A stretch of 58,635 bases of DNA from Gnetum montanum (lineage: Eukaryota > Streptophyta > Gnetopsida > Gnetales > Gnetaceae): assembly GCA_015680685.1 (NCBI GenBank), contig MNCI01007719.1, positions 82,253 through 140,887 on the forward strand. Direction: 5' to 3'. Positions 36,222-48,450 of this stretch are shown in pieces. Within the stretch, counting starts at the first letter, position 1; each line of letters begins with the position of its first letter. A program made the translations under genes and the position numbers. The notes beneath the pieces were generated by a model, which saw nothing but the letters and a program-made list of their open reading frames with translations, was not told the origin of the DNA and did no database searches.

Positions 36222-36658
36222 ACAAGAGATTGTTCCTTGCTTACTTTTCCTCTTATTTTTAATTGAATATTTTTTAAGCCTAGTACCATAAATTATTTAG
36301 AATCTTATGTCTCCCAAGTTTTAACTAATCCAAGAATGTAAAAAAAAAAAGGATCATCACCCAAAGGCTTCATGCACCTCTTGTAGAAGTAGGATCCTAG
36401 AAGGATTACTAAATGAACAAAAGCCTAACCTTTCTTTTAAGTTTTGACTAACCCAAAAATATTGAAAAAAAGGACCATCACTCAAAGCCTCTACTCATCC
36501 ACCCAAGGCAAGGACTTGGAAGGGTTGGTGGATGAGTGAAAGCTTAACTTGTTTTGAGTAATTATGGCGAAGCTTGAACCTAGGTCTTATGACTTGAGAA
36601 ATATGTACCTTACCTTCCCTTCAAGTGGTGGTCCCTGAACCCAAAATGTCAAAAGTAG
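36222..36658 (-). repeat. Spacer with a SINE-like head and a 2-copy tandem repeat
   Basis: Two diverged copies of about 120 bp (about 36313-36432 and 36436-36556) share AAGTTTTAACTAATCC, AGGATCATCACCCAAAG and a GGATT..TAAATGA-C-AAAGC end. Beside them, the minus strand at about 36640-36560 carries a tRNA-like head with GGTAAGGTACA and a B-box-like GACCTAGGTTCAAGCTTC. A SINE on the minus strand is plausible. No gene is seen. Confidence 0.4.
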
Positions 36659-37488
36659 TGAGGAGTGGCAAGGTACCCCTATGCCCAATCTTATCAATCA
36701 CTAAGGTATTACATGCAATTTGGTTGAATTCCATGGACCTATAATTATCTAATGCACTAGCTCTTCTAAAAAGTGAAATGGGTATTGAGAATGTTCATTT
36801 TCTTCCCAATTACACTTGTGAGGCTTGAGGGTACAGTTTAAGTGTAATTGAGAGATATGATCTTTTTATCGTTTTATGTTTTATAGATGTAATCGCCTAC
36901 AATAGAATGAAGAGTAGAGTAACTAAAAATCTAATTTGTTTACTACCTATCTAGCCTAACACCAGTAACCATCCCACTTTCCTAAACACATATAGCACTA
37001 CTGGGCTACCAAACATTAAGTGTTGTTTGGTTACCAAGTACTATATGAATGCTTGAAGTGGTCATGCTTATTTTCATTAACAATTGGAAATAAATTGCTT
37101 AATTCAAATGCATTGAAGTAAAGAGTAAGAAAGTAAAATGCATTAAAGAAAATATTAATCTATTCTCAGTGTTGCATGGATTTTCAAAAGAATTCGTTTT
37201 ATTCCCATCACATTGTTATGCTCAGGTACATCAATGCTCAAACAAAGAACCATACACATGTAGACTCCTTCTGTGGGCACTCAGAAAATGTTCTAACTCT
37301 AATGAGAATAAATGTCAAGAACTTTGCTACTCTGACTAAAAACTAAATTCAAAACTATGCAAAAACTAGAGCCCAAGCACTATATTTGTAGGCCAGGATA
37401 TATACTTAATGCTGGATACAAGCTTCGACATTGCATACATGAGGTTGCAGCCCTGACATCACAGCCACAGGAAAACAGTGATTTATCA
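36659..37488 (-). repeat. 3' LTR of element 4
   Basis: 830 bp, beginning TGAGGAGTGGCAAGGTACCCC and ending TTATCA before the polypurine tract TACCTCCACGAC (plus strand, 37489-37500). U3 (about 37395-37480) has only weak palindromes, unlike the other copies. It aligns with the truncated 45869-46331 LTR. Confidence 0.87.
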
Positions 37489-37500
37489 TACCTCCACGAC

Positions 37501-39476
37501 TAAAATAAAACTTGTCCTTGAGTAAAGAAGAGGAGAAACAAGTTCTATACAACATAATATATTGGGTAGGTATGGGATTATTGACTAACATACAGACTAA
37601 CTCAAATAGGACAATAGACTTTGAGTGCCCAAGTGTACAGAATTACAATTTTTACAAAATGGGATGTTCATGATAACAGAAGTGAACACCATGAATAACA
37701 TTGACATCCAACACCTCTTAGTAGTAGAATAATGAGATAGAAGAGTTCCTATGATCACGAACAATCCTCATTGTATGGTACTATTGCACCATCCTTAGTG
37801 AAGATAGTCCCGCTTCTAGTCCATGCTTCCCATTGCAATCACAACAAAATCATGAATTAGTATGCAATGTGTAACACATAACTGTTAAATGCCTTGTCTC
37901 ATTGGTGGTTACACTTAGCTAGGTTGTGATTGTGGTTGATTGGTTTCTTGAGTAGTGTTAGCGGGAAGGCTAACAAATAGGGTAACATAGATAAGTGGTC
38001 CATTAAATTTGAAAAAGTTTAACACAAGGAAATATTTGAAGATGGTGTAAAAATTCACAATAATAATAATAAATAAATAATAATTCACTAAAAATTATTA
38101 TGAAGATGTGCATAATTGGATGCCATTGATGGGGTAAAGAAAAGAGAATTTGATTGTAAGAGTGTTTAATAGTAAAGAACTTAACCAATCCAACCTAAAG
38201 ATATGCAAGTGGGTCCTCCCTAGAGTAGGCACAAGTCTTTTATGCCCTTGCATAACTTCAAACCAAAGAGTCCATGGACCCCGTGGATGATTAATGGTTA
38301 TGGAAGGTTAAGTACAAAAACCCAAAAGAAACAAACTAAGAATTCCAACACATCAAACTAGGACATTGAACTAGAACATGAAACCAGCAGTGAGGTGAGA
38401 CATGGAAAGCATAGATGGATGAGAGAGTGGAATGGAGTTCCTAATTATGGTCACATGAAGTCCCTTGTGGATTTTTGGTTAAATTACTTGATAGGATCCA
38501 TCCTTGGTCTAGACCAAAACCAACCACGTTCAGTGACTTCACATCAACATTCTAAGACCAATCCATCCCCTAAGACACAAGAGTACTTCCATAGAACAAC
38601 CAATGTTTCTTATTAGAGAAGGATTAGAAAGTGAGGAAGGGCCTTAGTTAGAGGGGACTAGTCCCATATCCAGTGCTTGTAGCTCATTTATTTTGTCTAA
38701 GGAATGTGCTTTGAATTCCCATTATTGTTATTTTTGTTTTTTTTTTTGAAATGGGAACCACAGTATGCAAAGACACATATATTTATTTTTTCTAAGGGGT
38801 GTGTTTTGAATTTTCATTGTTTTTTTCTGTTTCTAATAAGAATCATACCATGCAAGGATGTTTTCAACTTCCTTTTATTGATCGGAATAGGATGGTAAGA
38901 AATCCATGAAAACACATAGGCATCCAGGCAAACAAAAAGATACAAAGAATATTGAATCCCCTTAAAGCCACATCTTGTTCAAACCTTTGAATCCTTTCCA
39001 ATTCTAAAAACTACCAAAGTCACAAATTTATTAAAGTTTTATTAATGAAGAAAGGAATACATGTTTCCAAAACAAGGAAAACCATAGAGTTTGTGGATGG
39101 GTGGATGTTGTGGACTCACTACACATTGCATGAAAAAGAAACCATGTCTTAATATTTGTAATAAAATTCAAAGCCAAAAACTAGACACCAACAATCAAAT
39201 AGAAAAAATAGTACATATTGCCATTAAGCAACACATTACCAATGTACATGGCACTTATTAACAAAAAGTTAGAAAATCACACCAAATAAAAGAAAATATA
39301 AAAGAAAGTGTAAAATATTCAAGAAATATAAAATGTACTAATGATGGTGTAAAACAAAAATTAGAAAAAATTAATAACATGAAAAAAAAGATGTAAAATA
39401 AAGAATGTGTAAAACAAAAAGTTGTAGAACAAAAAGGTTAAAAAATTTGATTTGTTGAATTATATATAGCATGAGT
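37501..39476 (-). other. Non-coding region of element 4 with ORF3 leader relic
   Basis: 37832-37863 aligns with the ORF3 leader of element 2. TACTAAT (37863-37857) and GTGATTGCA directly before an ATG are kept, but the acceptor AG is lost (GCAATGG in place of GCAGATGG). A trace of the internal cassette, CATTGATGGGG, lies at about 38123. 38202-39476 matches the conserved region of the other elements, including CAGTGCTTGTAGC and GTGCTTTGAATTC. It ends at an internal polypurine-like run (39484-39495). Confidence 0.6.
38202..38254 (-). other. Conserved RNA hairpin, element 4 copy
   Basis: TATGCAAG (38202-38209) pairs with CTTGCATA (38247-38254) over 8 bp. The loop contains GGGAGGACCCA on the sense strand, as in the other copies. 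Confidence 0.6.
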
Positions 39477-39489
39477 GGCCATCTCCCCC

Positions 39490-40690
39490 ACGATTGAGTT
39501 GAAAGGAGGAGATCTAAAATATGGAGCATGGTTGTCCATATGATGAGGTGCTTGTTGTGTTAACTGGCATATGCTCATGGAAAGGTTTGATTTGTTGAAT
39601 GTTGACTAATTTTTTTTGTTTTTTGTTTAGGCTCCCAGGTTTATAGATCATCATGGCCCTAGAAGGAAAAGTCTCATAAATGATGTAAGGTCCTTTCCAC
39701 AATGTTTGGAACTTAGTTCATTGAAGTACGTGTGTGGGGTTCCAGTAGAGAACCTTATCTCCTAGTTGAAATTTGACTTTTTGATTTTTAGGTCATGACA
39801 CTTTTTGTTATAGGCCTTGTGCAACTCATTAGATGATAAGCTTACTAATTAATTTTTGTCTAGTAGGTTGGGATTCATTATTCTTTCTTTTTGGGCTAGA
39901 CTCAAGTCAAGATTGAGGTCATAAGCTATTGAAAGTGTACGGATCTCATATTGGATTGGAAGTGTTGGTAATTTTCTATACACAAAGTTTCCATGTTGAG
40001 TGGTAGGCCTAAAGGGCATCATTGAGTTTTGTGCTCCAGTATTTCCTATACTTGCTAATAGTTCTTATTAGTATCCTTGTGATTTTTCTATTGGTAACCT
40101 CAACTTGACCATTAGCTTGGGGATGGTAAGGTGTTGTGAGTTTGTGTTCAATGCCTAAGCAATGCATGAGCTTCCAAAAAGTAGTACCTATAAAGTGAGT
40201 TCCATTGTCAGAAATTAATGCACATGGAATACCAAACTTGTTTACAACATTTTGTTGTACAAATCAAGCAGTTGTAGAAGATGTACAATCAATGATGGCT
40301 GTTGCTTCTACCCATATCATACAATAGTCAACCATGACTATGATGTACGCCTTTTCATTTGACATGGGCATGATGAAACCCATGAAGTTAATGCCCCAAA
40401 TGTTAAAGGGTTCTAGTGGTTGAATCCATTGTTGAAATCCCTTCATTCAAGTAGTCATTCCACCATCTCATTGGAATCATTCACAAGGATAGACGTAATA
40501 GTGAGCATCCCTAAAGAGTGTTGGCCAATAGTACCCTACCATTAAGATTCTAATGGTTTTGCATCTCCCAACATAGTGTCCTCCACAAGGACCATCATGA
40601 GTGTCCTAGAGAATGTGCAATTGATTAGCATCAAGGATACACCAATGAACTAGGCCATTGGTGCACACCTTGTAGAGGTGTCTATTGATC
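39490..40690 (-). pseudogene. Integrase of element 4
   Basis: The C-terminal block WKGPYIIYETFPSRAMMIYK lies at about 39702-39640, followed by the terminal VNIQQIKPFHEH. The core (about 40446-40264) has IWGINFMGFIMPMSNEKAY and IVMVDYCMIWVEA, keeping the first catalytic Asp; the second block is near 40220-40200. The zinc region (about 40620-40460) is frameshifted. Pol ends beside the G-run at 39495-39484. Confidence 0.8.
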
Positions 40691-42210
40691 TCCATGAAGT
40701 ACTTTACCTAGTGAAGAAATTGCTATTTTTTCTAGTGGTCCAACATAGCTAAGAATGCCATCATACCATTTTGGCTCATTGGGCATTTTTTTAGTTATAT
40801 CCCCAACAAACAGGAGCTCATCATAGAACATGTCAAAGAGTGGGCTTTCTTCCTCTTTGTGGTCCCATTGCAATTGAGACAAGTGATCAACAACCACATT
40901 CTCAGTGCCCATTCAATCTACCATCGTAAGATTGAATTCCTACAAGATCGCCAGCCATGATATAGCATGGGGGCTCACCATTGGTTTGTTCATTAGGAAG
41001 TGAATGGCACTATGGTCTGTGTGGACAAACACCTTGTACCCAAGCACATAATGCTTGAACTTTTCTAGAGCAAGCACCGCTACCATCAATTCTTTCTCTG
41101 TAGTGGTGTAGTTCAGTTGTGCACCCACAATGCTTCGACTAGCACAGTGGACGTAGTATGATCATTTATTTTCATCTAACTACATCAGCACAACTCCCAA
41201 GGCATAATTTGAAACATCCATCTGATATGAAATGGGCTGGACCAGTTAGGTGCTTGTAGGATTGGAGTTTCTACAAGATTCTTTTTCAGTTGCTGGAATG
41301 CTTTCTCAGATTCTACGGTCCAAACAAAGGGACCATCTTTCTTTGTTAGCTTGACCAACCATTTTGCAATCTTTGAGAAATTCTCTATGAATCACCAGTA
41401 GTAGCCAATATGTCCAAGTAATGACTAAAAATATTTAACTATTTCTAGCTGATAGGTTATTCATTGGATAATCCTTATTTTCTTAGGGTTTACCTCAATT
41501 CCTACTTGTGATATTTTGTGCCCCAATACAATGCCCTCTTGGACCATGAGGTGACTTTTCTACCAGTTGAGCCACAAATTGGTTTCAACACATCATTTCA
41601 TCACTTGCTCAAGGCAGTCCAAGGCTTGCTCAAATGTAGCTCCATAGGTGAAGAAATCATCCATGAAGACTTCCACACCACTACTAATCTACTGTTGAAA
41701 AATTCTCAAGATTAGGTGTTGGAATGTGGCCGGAGCATTGCATAGACCAAACGGCATCTTGTGATATGCAAAAGTCCNTGGAGCATTGCATAGACCAAAC
41801 GGCATCTTGCGATATGCAAAAGTCCCCCAAGGGCTTATGAATGTTGTCTTTGCTTAGTCTTTTGGTGCAATTTGGATTTGGTTATAGCCACTATAACCAT
41901 CTAGAAAGCTGTAGTAGCAATGCTTAGATATGGTGTTGAGTACTTAGTCAAAAAATGACAATAGAATGTGATCCTTGAATGTTGCCATATTCAGCAGCCT
42001 GAAATCAATGTAGACCCACCACTTGCCATATTTCTTTGGCATAATTATGAGTGGACTAATGAACTCACTATCCGTAATGGGATAGATGAACCCCACCTTG
42101 AGGAGTTGCTCGATTTCCTCCTTGACGATCAACTTCAATTTGGGGTTCAATCACCTTTGTGGTTGTCATTTTGGCTTCATGGCCCAGTCGATGTAGATGC
42201 GATGCTAGCA
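40682..42210 (-). pseudogene. Reverse transcriptase and RNase H of element 4
   Basis: The RT N-terminus (42150-41944) reads LNPKLK-like then EEIEQLLKVGFIYPITDSEF and GKWWVYIDFRLLNMATFKDH, very close to the Athila consensus. The catalytic FMDDFFTYG is at about 41668-41640. RNase H (41128-40940) keeps TEKELMVAVLALEKFKHYVL and HTDHSAIHFLMNK, with its Asp. ENVVVDHLS follows. A 47-bp duplication around the N at 41778 (copies about 41730-41777 and 41779-41825) shifts the frame and is probably an assembly artefact. Confidence 0.85.
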
Positions 42211-42299
42211 TATCCTAGATCAATCCCTATGAGTTCAATATATGATCAAGAAAAAGCTACTAACCATTTTTCAACTACCTTTAATAGCATATTTTTTTG

Positions 42300-43100
42300 C
42301 TTTAGAGCAAGTTTTGCATTGATTATAACTAACTTCCCATTTTTAAAAACACATATTCCATTCCAACTAGTAGCATTTCTAATTCAAGAGGTTATTGTTT
42401 AAAATTTTTAGGAATTTCTAACTCTTCCCAATGAGTATCATCAGAGAGTTGGTGATGAACTTGCTCAATTTTATCCATGCTTATGACATATGCACATGTT
42501 AGGCTCTCAATTGGTTCCATGCATAGTGTGCTACTTTCAAAATCAATGGTCAACCACTAGGTTCCCTCTTGTTTTATGGTTACTATGTATAGACACCTTT
42601 GAATTTTTACTTCTGGCTCACATTATTTACATGCAAAGACAGATGCTTGCTTTATGGTCCAAAGTTTCTGCACACAATTGCACCTGGTATTGTTGTACAC
42701 AATACATGGAAAACTCTTCTTCTCAATCTTTCCAAAAGGATTTTCTTTCAATATCTCTAGGGAAAGATATTTGATGTCCATTCTTGCATCGATGGTGCTT
42801 AGCCATGCCCTTCTCATGATGATTGGGAAATCCCCTTTGTAGTTCCTCACTTTGATTACCAGGAAATCAGTAGGATAAGACCACCCATTGACAGTGGTCA
42901 CAATGTCTTCTACTAGTCCCAATGAAATAGTGATGGATTGGTCTACCAAGTCTAATCATATGTTGCTCTTATTGAGAGGAGCCAAGTTCCAGGCAGTTTA
43001 CATCTCATGAGAAATTAAATTACCATGAAAATCTGAATCAAGAAGAGCCTTACATGATTCATTTTTAGCAATCCATAAATAAATTAGAGGAATTCCAAGA
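42300..43100 (-). pseudogene. Protease and PR-RT linker of element 4
   Basis: VDQSITISLGLVEDIVTTVN (about 42949-42890), then DFLVIKVRNYKGDFPIIMRR and AWLSTIDARMD (about 42870-42770). Homologous to 25800-25420 and 29372-29106. The GR of the usual IMGRAWL is changed to RR. The linker before the RT is at about 42480-42310. Confidence 0.78.
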
Positions 43101-45706
43101 TCGGCTAATTTCCTAGGAAGGTTTCCTGTACAAATCTAATTAGATACAATATGAGTCAGCATTACAGTATGGATCCTAGGCAAAGTTTGGTTTGAAGGAT
43201 GCCTAAAAGAATTTGATATAGAGGAAGATGCAGGAGCAAGGTGGTCAACTAAAGGTATATGTGAAGGTTTAGGTGGACTACAAGGTCAAAAGAAAGGTCT
43301 TTTCTTTAATCAAGCATTCAACCCCTCTAATTAATTATTCATTTGCAAATTAACAAGCCTTGTAGAATTGCATTGTTGTGGTTGAGCTGGTAGTTCACCC
43401 TGCATAGGTGGAGTAGGTGGTAGCTATGCAACTAAAGGGGGAGCATGTGCAGGGAGAGGAGGATAAGGGTAAGAGGTGGTATCCCTTCTTTCATGTGGCA
43501 AATGAGCTCAATAATAATCTAAAGGGTAATAGTGAGGTGAAAAATTAGAGACATGGCTAGAGCAGTCAAGTAAAGACATGGTTTGCTGAATGTAGTAATC
43601 ATATGGATCAAGCTACCAATAAGGGTATTGTTGCCTTGGCAATGCCAATGCCTTTGATTATGGTTGTTGCCAGTGTTGATACTATTCAGATGGTTGTGAT
43701 GGAGCTCCACTTGGATAATATAGTTATTGCTGGTGGAACTGGTTGAGATTACCTTGAGGATAAGGCAACCTTCTAGATGTTTGTCTTTGCGTAAGTTGTG
43801 GATGTAAGGCATACACCACAAACTCTTGTAGATGTGACACAACGAGGTAGCATCCCATAGGATGTTCATACTGACAAATGTTCACACCCATGACCATCAT
43901 CTAATTCACTATCCACACCTTCTTTGATTGTAGCAATCTTGCTCTTACCTTTGTGATATACACATTCAGCTTCCTTGTGCCTTCTGCACTCATGGTCACT
44001 ACCATGTTCTTTGGACTCTTCAGTGATTTTGAGAATAGCTTGGAATTTGTTATCCATTGAGTTCCAAAATTGATCAATGTTTTCATAAGTTCATATTGGA
44101 ATTTTTGAAGTGATAAGGTTTTCTTATTCATCCCCTCATCAAATACAAACTCGTCCTCACTATTACAAAATTAAACTTCCCTCTTGCAAATGGAAAGATC
44201 GAAGTTTTACTCTTCTTCACTTTCTCTTTTTCTTAGTTCATCCTCCTCTTTGATGACCTACTCTATTAATCTTTGTATCTAACAAGCACTTAGTTTTGAT
44301 AGTCACCCCTAGGCATAGACACCAAGGGTTCCCCTCATTTCTGACCAACGCTTATCTACTATGTGGCGAAGTTGATCCATTTGAGAATAACCATGGCTCG
44401 GACATTTGTGCATTGAGGCATAGTATCAACTAATGGTAGCATCCAAGGGTTCATGTGTTCCTTGTTTCCATCCTTGAATTTGCTTCCTTAAGTTGGACAC
44501 TCTAGAGTATGTTCGATATTTATCATTGAACAACTCAAGCATGATACTCCATCATTTGATAGATTCCAATTCTAAGGACCGGTACTAGTTTTCTACGTCT
44601 TCGATAAGTATTCTAAGGAACAACTTCAATTTCTGTCACTCGTTCTCTATGTTCTACAAGGCACATGCATCTTGGAAAGCTTGAAGATGATTTTTTGAAT
44701 CAAAGTTATATCCTCCTTCAAATCGAGGAATATTGTTCATGTCTAACCATTTGATCCGACTATCCTTCACATGCCTTGTTGGAATTTTCACTAACTTTGC
44801 GATGTCAAGCATTCTTTAGGTAGCAAGTAGAAGCTCATTAAGGCCTTAATAATGGTGCCTATGATGTCCTCTTGTACCCCTTCATTCATGGTGATGTGCC
44901 TCTCTTAAACATCTACACCCTTGATCTTGCCTTTCCCAATGGTCCCTTGGATCATTTTGGTCTCATCGGCCATTTCGTTCATTTTGATCACCTCTATCAC
45001 AATCATTCCTTCTGTGGTCACAATTAGAGCTAGAAGAAGAAGATGATGACGAAGGGGAAGAGGAAGGAGAACCAACGTCATCACAGTGCCTACTTCCACC
45101 TCTTCAACAATCACGACCATAATCATAATCTTACTTCTTGTCTACATCCTTGTCCTGACTTGCCCCTCTAGATCCTTCTTTGTCATCAGATCCCTTGTTA
45201 CCAGAACCAAGATTATGAATTGTGGATTGCAAATTCTAGTTTTGACCTCCATCACCGAAGTTAAAGAGAGGAGTTTCATTGAATGGAAGACCCCCAAAGA
45301 AAGGTTTCCCATTAGCTTGTTGGTACAATAAGAATGCAAAATCGTTAAGTCCTTTTCCCTTCAAAAATTCATAGTTCTATTCTAGCTATCAATCCTGCAA
45401 ACATTGTGCTTTAGTGGGATAATAATCCCTAGTGTTAGTATCTTCCATAATATACTCCCCATGGTAATCTTGGAGACCACATCATGTAAGCATTTGGTAA
45501 AGCATTGTAGGAATAGCTCGATCGGGTGGCAACACAATGTTGCCTTCCATGTCACACGACTATAGCTATTCATCCTGGTGTAGGATAAAGGTGAAGTTCA
45601 GTACATACTCATCAAGATGATTATATACAATTTGATATTGTTAAGGAACTGGCTCATAAGCTTTATTAGTCTTGGATAGCAAATTGCTCTTGTGAGAAGA
45701 AGACAT
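43100..45706 (-). pseudogene. gag: Gag of element 4
   Basis: Opens at ATG 45706 (MSSSHKSN), the same start context as elements 2 and 3. Landmarks are a LDEYVLNFTFILHQDE block (about 45630-45570), an acidic/His-rich region near 45060, a YHKGKSKIATI-type basic linker (about 43960), a decayed zinc knuckle near 43880 and a Gln/Pro/Asn-rich stretch (43800-43440). About ten stops and several frameshifts are present. Confidence 0.75.
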
Positions 45707-45849
45707 TGTTGGTTAGCGAAATAAAAATCATAGTGTGCTTCTGAGTATTTGTTGTAGTAATTGTAAGATAAGATATGAATCTTAGGTTCATTCCAAAAAT
45801 TTAAATACTTTTCACTAGGTCCTAAATAGTGCATGAAACAACCAAAAGG

Positions 45850-45867
45850 TGCTCAGCAATGGTGCCA
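45850..45867 (-). other. Primer binding site for tRNA-Asp, element 4
   Basis: The minus strand reads TGGCACCATTGCTGAGCA, aligned with the other tRNA-Asp sites. One base separates it from the LTR at 45869. Confidence 0.8.
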
Positions 45868-45868
45868 A

Positions 45869-46331
45869 TGATGAGTGGCAAGGTATCCCTACGCCCAACC
45901 ATATGAATCACTAAGGCATTACATGCGATCCAGTCGAATTTCATAAACCTATAGTTATCTAATGCACTAGCTCTTCTAGGAAGTGAAATGGGTGTTAAGA
46001 ACATTCATTGTCTTTCTAATTACACTTGTGAGGCTTGAGGGTATGGTTTAAGTGTAATTAAGGTATATGATATTTTTATTATTTTATGTTTTATAGATGT
46101 AATCACCTACAACAGAATGAAGAGTAGAGTAACTAATAATCTAACTTGTTTACTACCCATCTAGCCTAACACGAGTAACTATTCTGCTTTCCTAAACACA
46201 TCCTAAACACATATAGCATTACTGGGCCACCAAACGTTAAGCATTACTAGGTTACCAAGTACTATATGAATGCTCAAAGTGGTCATGCTCATGTTCATTA
46301 ACAACTGAAAATAAATTGCTTAATTCAAATG
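45869..46331 (-). repeat. 5' LTR of element 4, truncated
   Basis: Follows the 3' LTR of this element from TGATGAG to AAATTGCTTAATTCAAATGC and then stops. R, TATA and U3 are missing. The sequence after 46331 is unrelated, so a deletion or rearrangement removed the promoter. Confidence 0.85.
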
Positions 46332-46689
46332 CTATGAACAAACAAAGACAGAGCATTTCTCAAAAATGCCATGAACAAACAAAGACAAAGCAAACTTGAC
46401 CAAGAGGGTAATACTAAATTGGATAAGTGGTACAAAAACAAAGGAAGGATGAGTTATTCCGTTTTTAGTTATCTTGTTACCTTGTCTAGTAATCGGGCTT
46501 GGTTAACATCATCTTCTTTAAAATTTTCTCAGCCAATTGATAGATAGATATATATATATATATATATAAGCTAGTGGAGCAGTTTCACAAGACATGAGTA
46601 GAATTTAATTATTTTTTAAATTTTTAAGTTATTTGAAGCAAAGGACCTTTAAGCTACAATATCATTTTTCCATCTTTTTCTGACAATGG
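46332..46689. other. Gene-free stretch with short repeats
   Basis: ATGAACAAACAAAGACA occurs twice (about 46332-46348 and 46371-46387), a small tandem duplication. A TA dinucleotide run lies at about 46550-46570. Nothing else is supported. Confidence 0.5.
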
Positions 46690-48100
46690 AATATAAAGAA
46701 TGCTATAGAAGATGTTAACATCACCGGTATCAACAACATCGTTTAATGCATGCATATCGATCTCGAAATCATGATAGTGCAGATGATTTGCCTTCTTAAA
46801 AATCAAGGCTTCATAAACTCATTTCTTGTTGACAATGAAATTATACTTGGTGCTCATTTGATTTGCTCTTCTCAATATTAAGAAAGGGATATATTTAATT
46901 CTAAGAGGAAGTCTTTTAGTAATCTGTGTAACATCTTGAGAAAAGCTAATTGTGTGATCTTTATACTTGAATTGTCCACCAACAGCATGTGTAATTTGTA
47001 ATATCGAATTGATTTTTGCAATTAAAATTTCTTCAACCTCGATTAAATAGCCTAGGATAGGTAGTTCGATACCTAGATCCATGTTATTTCAACAAAAAAT
47101 TATTTGATTTCACAACCAAAATTATCAAGAATATTATGTTTCTTTTCATTAATGCACATATTACATATGGGTCCTTTACTTCTAGTTGAATCCAATATTA
47201 TGTCAAGAAACATTTTGTTGCATACATTGCAAAAACGTGCATTTGTAAAACTTGTAGTTTTAAAATCCTATATTACTTAAGCAATTTCTGTACCTACCTT
47301 TTGTAATATTGAGAAAGACTGAATAAGTTTTGAAGAAGGCATTTCCACTATTGGTGCACACTGGCAACATTTGTAGCTTCATTCATTCGATAAAATAAAT
47401 TTTCCTCCTATCCACATTGCCTCGTTCAATGTTCACTCTTGCTATAATGTGGTTGTTCTTAATCTTCTTGCAATTGTTCTTCTTCTACATGTGTGATTTC
47501 TAGAATAGATGTTGCTTGATTAACAGGCATAGATGCATTTTCAATGTCCTACAAAAATGTTTGGAAGTTTAAACTAAAAATTGAATTAAAATATATACCA
47601 ACTTGAGTATGGGCAAACACCAACCTACATTTCTTCTTGATTATTTACATTATTAGTATCAATAATGTGGATCATTACATTGGATGAATTTTCAAGTGAT
47701 GAGACAGAATTCGAAGTTGATGCACCCTAAAGAAATATATGCAATGTAAGTATGTAAATAAAATGAGAAGATTTTCCTGTGTTAAATATTTGTTTTGAAA
47801 TATTAAAAAATGCATAAATTACGTACTCCTCCTGAATTTTGTAGAATCGTTCTCGTTCATGTTGGTTTGCTTCTTGTTTTAAAAGTTATCTTCTCTCTTC
47901 TACAATCATTAATTTTGGATTTTTAGTCTCTACGATCAGTGGTCGTCCTCCACCTCGGTCATGCCCACACACATGTCCTTTGCCACAACCTCCATGAATC
48001 ACATTACTTGTTGCAATAGATGGTTGTTGTTGCTAATTTTGAAGAGCGTGTTCTTCACCTTTTGTATTGGGAGTAATAGTAGCAAGATCCATGTTTTTGA
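46690..48100 (-). pseudogene. Helitron replicase N-terminal region (relic)
   Basis: At 47082-46819 the minus strand reads a block with ELPILGYLIEVEEILIAKIN, GGQFKYKDHTISFSQDVTQI and LPLRIKYIPFLILRR. This is the conserved region upstream of the Rep domain in plant Helitron RepHel proteins (ELxxLTxVEExLIA, GGQYxYxGHxIxFPQDV, LPR). Further right, CNMC-like cysteines (about 47165) and a GGCKGHVCGHDRGGGRP then RREANQHERERF-type basic stretch (about 48000-47830) fit the N-terminus. The Rep HUH motif and helicase are not present to the left. Frameshifts and stops occur throughout; a dead fragment. Confidence 0.7.
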
Positions 48101-48179
48101 AAATGCATAAATTTCAATATTCCACCTCTTAATCTTGTAACAGGATGCTTAAGTACAATATCTTTAAATACTACATCGC

Positions 48180-48450
48180 ACCATAATGGTCATCACCTTA
48201 ACCGTCACCGTAACCATAACTATAACCGTAACTGTCACCATTTATAATGATAATAAATATTCATTATTACCCATTGTTTATAATTATTTTCTTTATAATT
48301 ATTTTCTCACTACCTCGCATGAAACCGTTGTAAAAAAATTTGATTTGAACCCAACCAAACCATCACCATAACTGTCACCATTTATAATAATAATAAATAT
48401 TCAGTATTACATACCGTTTATAATAATAAATATTCATTATTACCCATGTG
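48180..48450 (+). repeat. Simple repeat and a duplicated AT-rich unit
   Basis: A hexamer-like ACCGTA/ACCATA run occupies about 48196-48240. The phrase AACTGTCACCATTTATAAT with ATAATAAATATTCA occurs twice (48230-48265 and 48370-48405), and part of it a third time (48419-48445). Microsatellite-driven local duplication; no gene. Confidence 0.6.

Larger units (their letters stand above)
36659..46331 (-). mobile_element. Athila-like element 4 (gag-pro-pol, ORF3 deleted)
   Basis: 3' LTR (36659-37488), 3' polypurine tract, a short non-coding region, integrase, RNase H, RT, protease, gag, tRNA-Asp PBS (45850-45867) and a 5' LTR truncated at about 46331. ORF3 is gone: only about 330 bp separate the tract from the leader acceptor region near 37832. 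This is the best-preserved pol in the window. The left flank is AGTAG; the right flank is lost. Confidence 0.88.

Noticed and set aside
41730-41825. Tandem duplication inside the RT of element 4
   Set aside because: The two copies meet at a single N and are nearly identical; an unmerged assembly overlap explains it better than biology.
46550-46570. TA run as a regulatory site
   Set aside because: Simple dinucleotide repeat with no associated gene.
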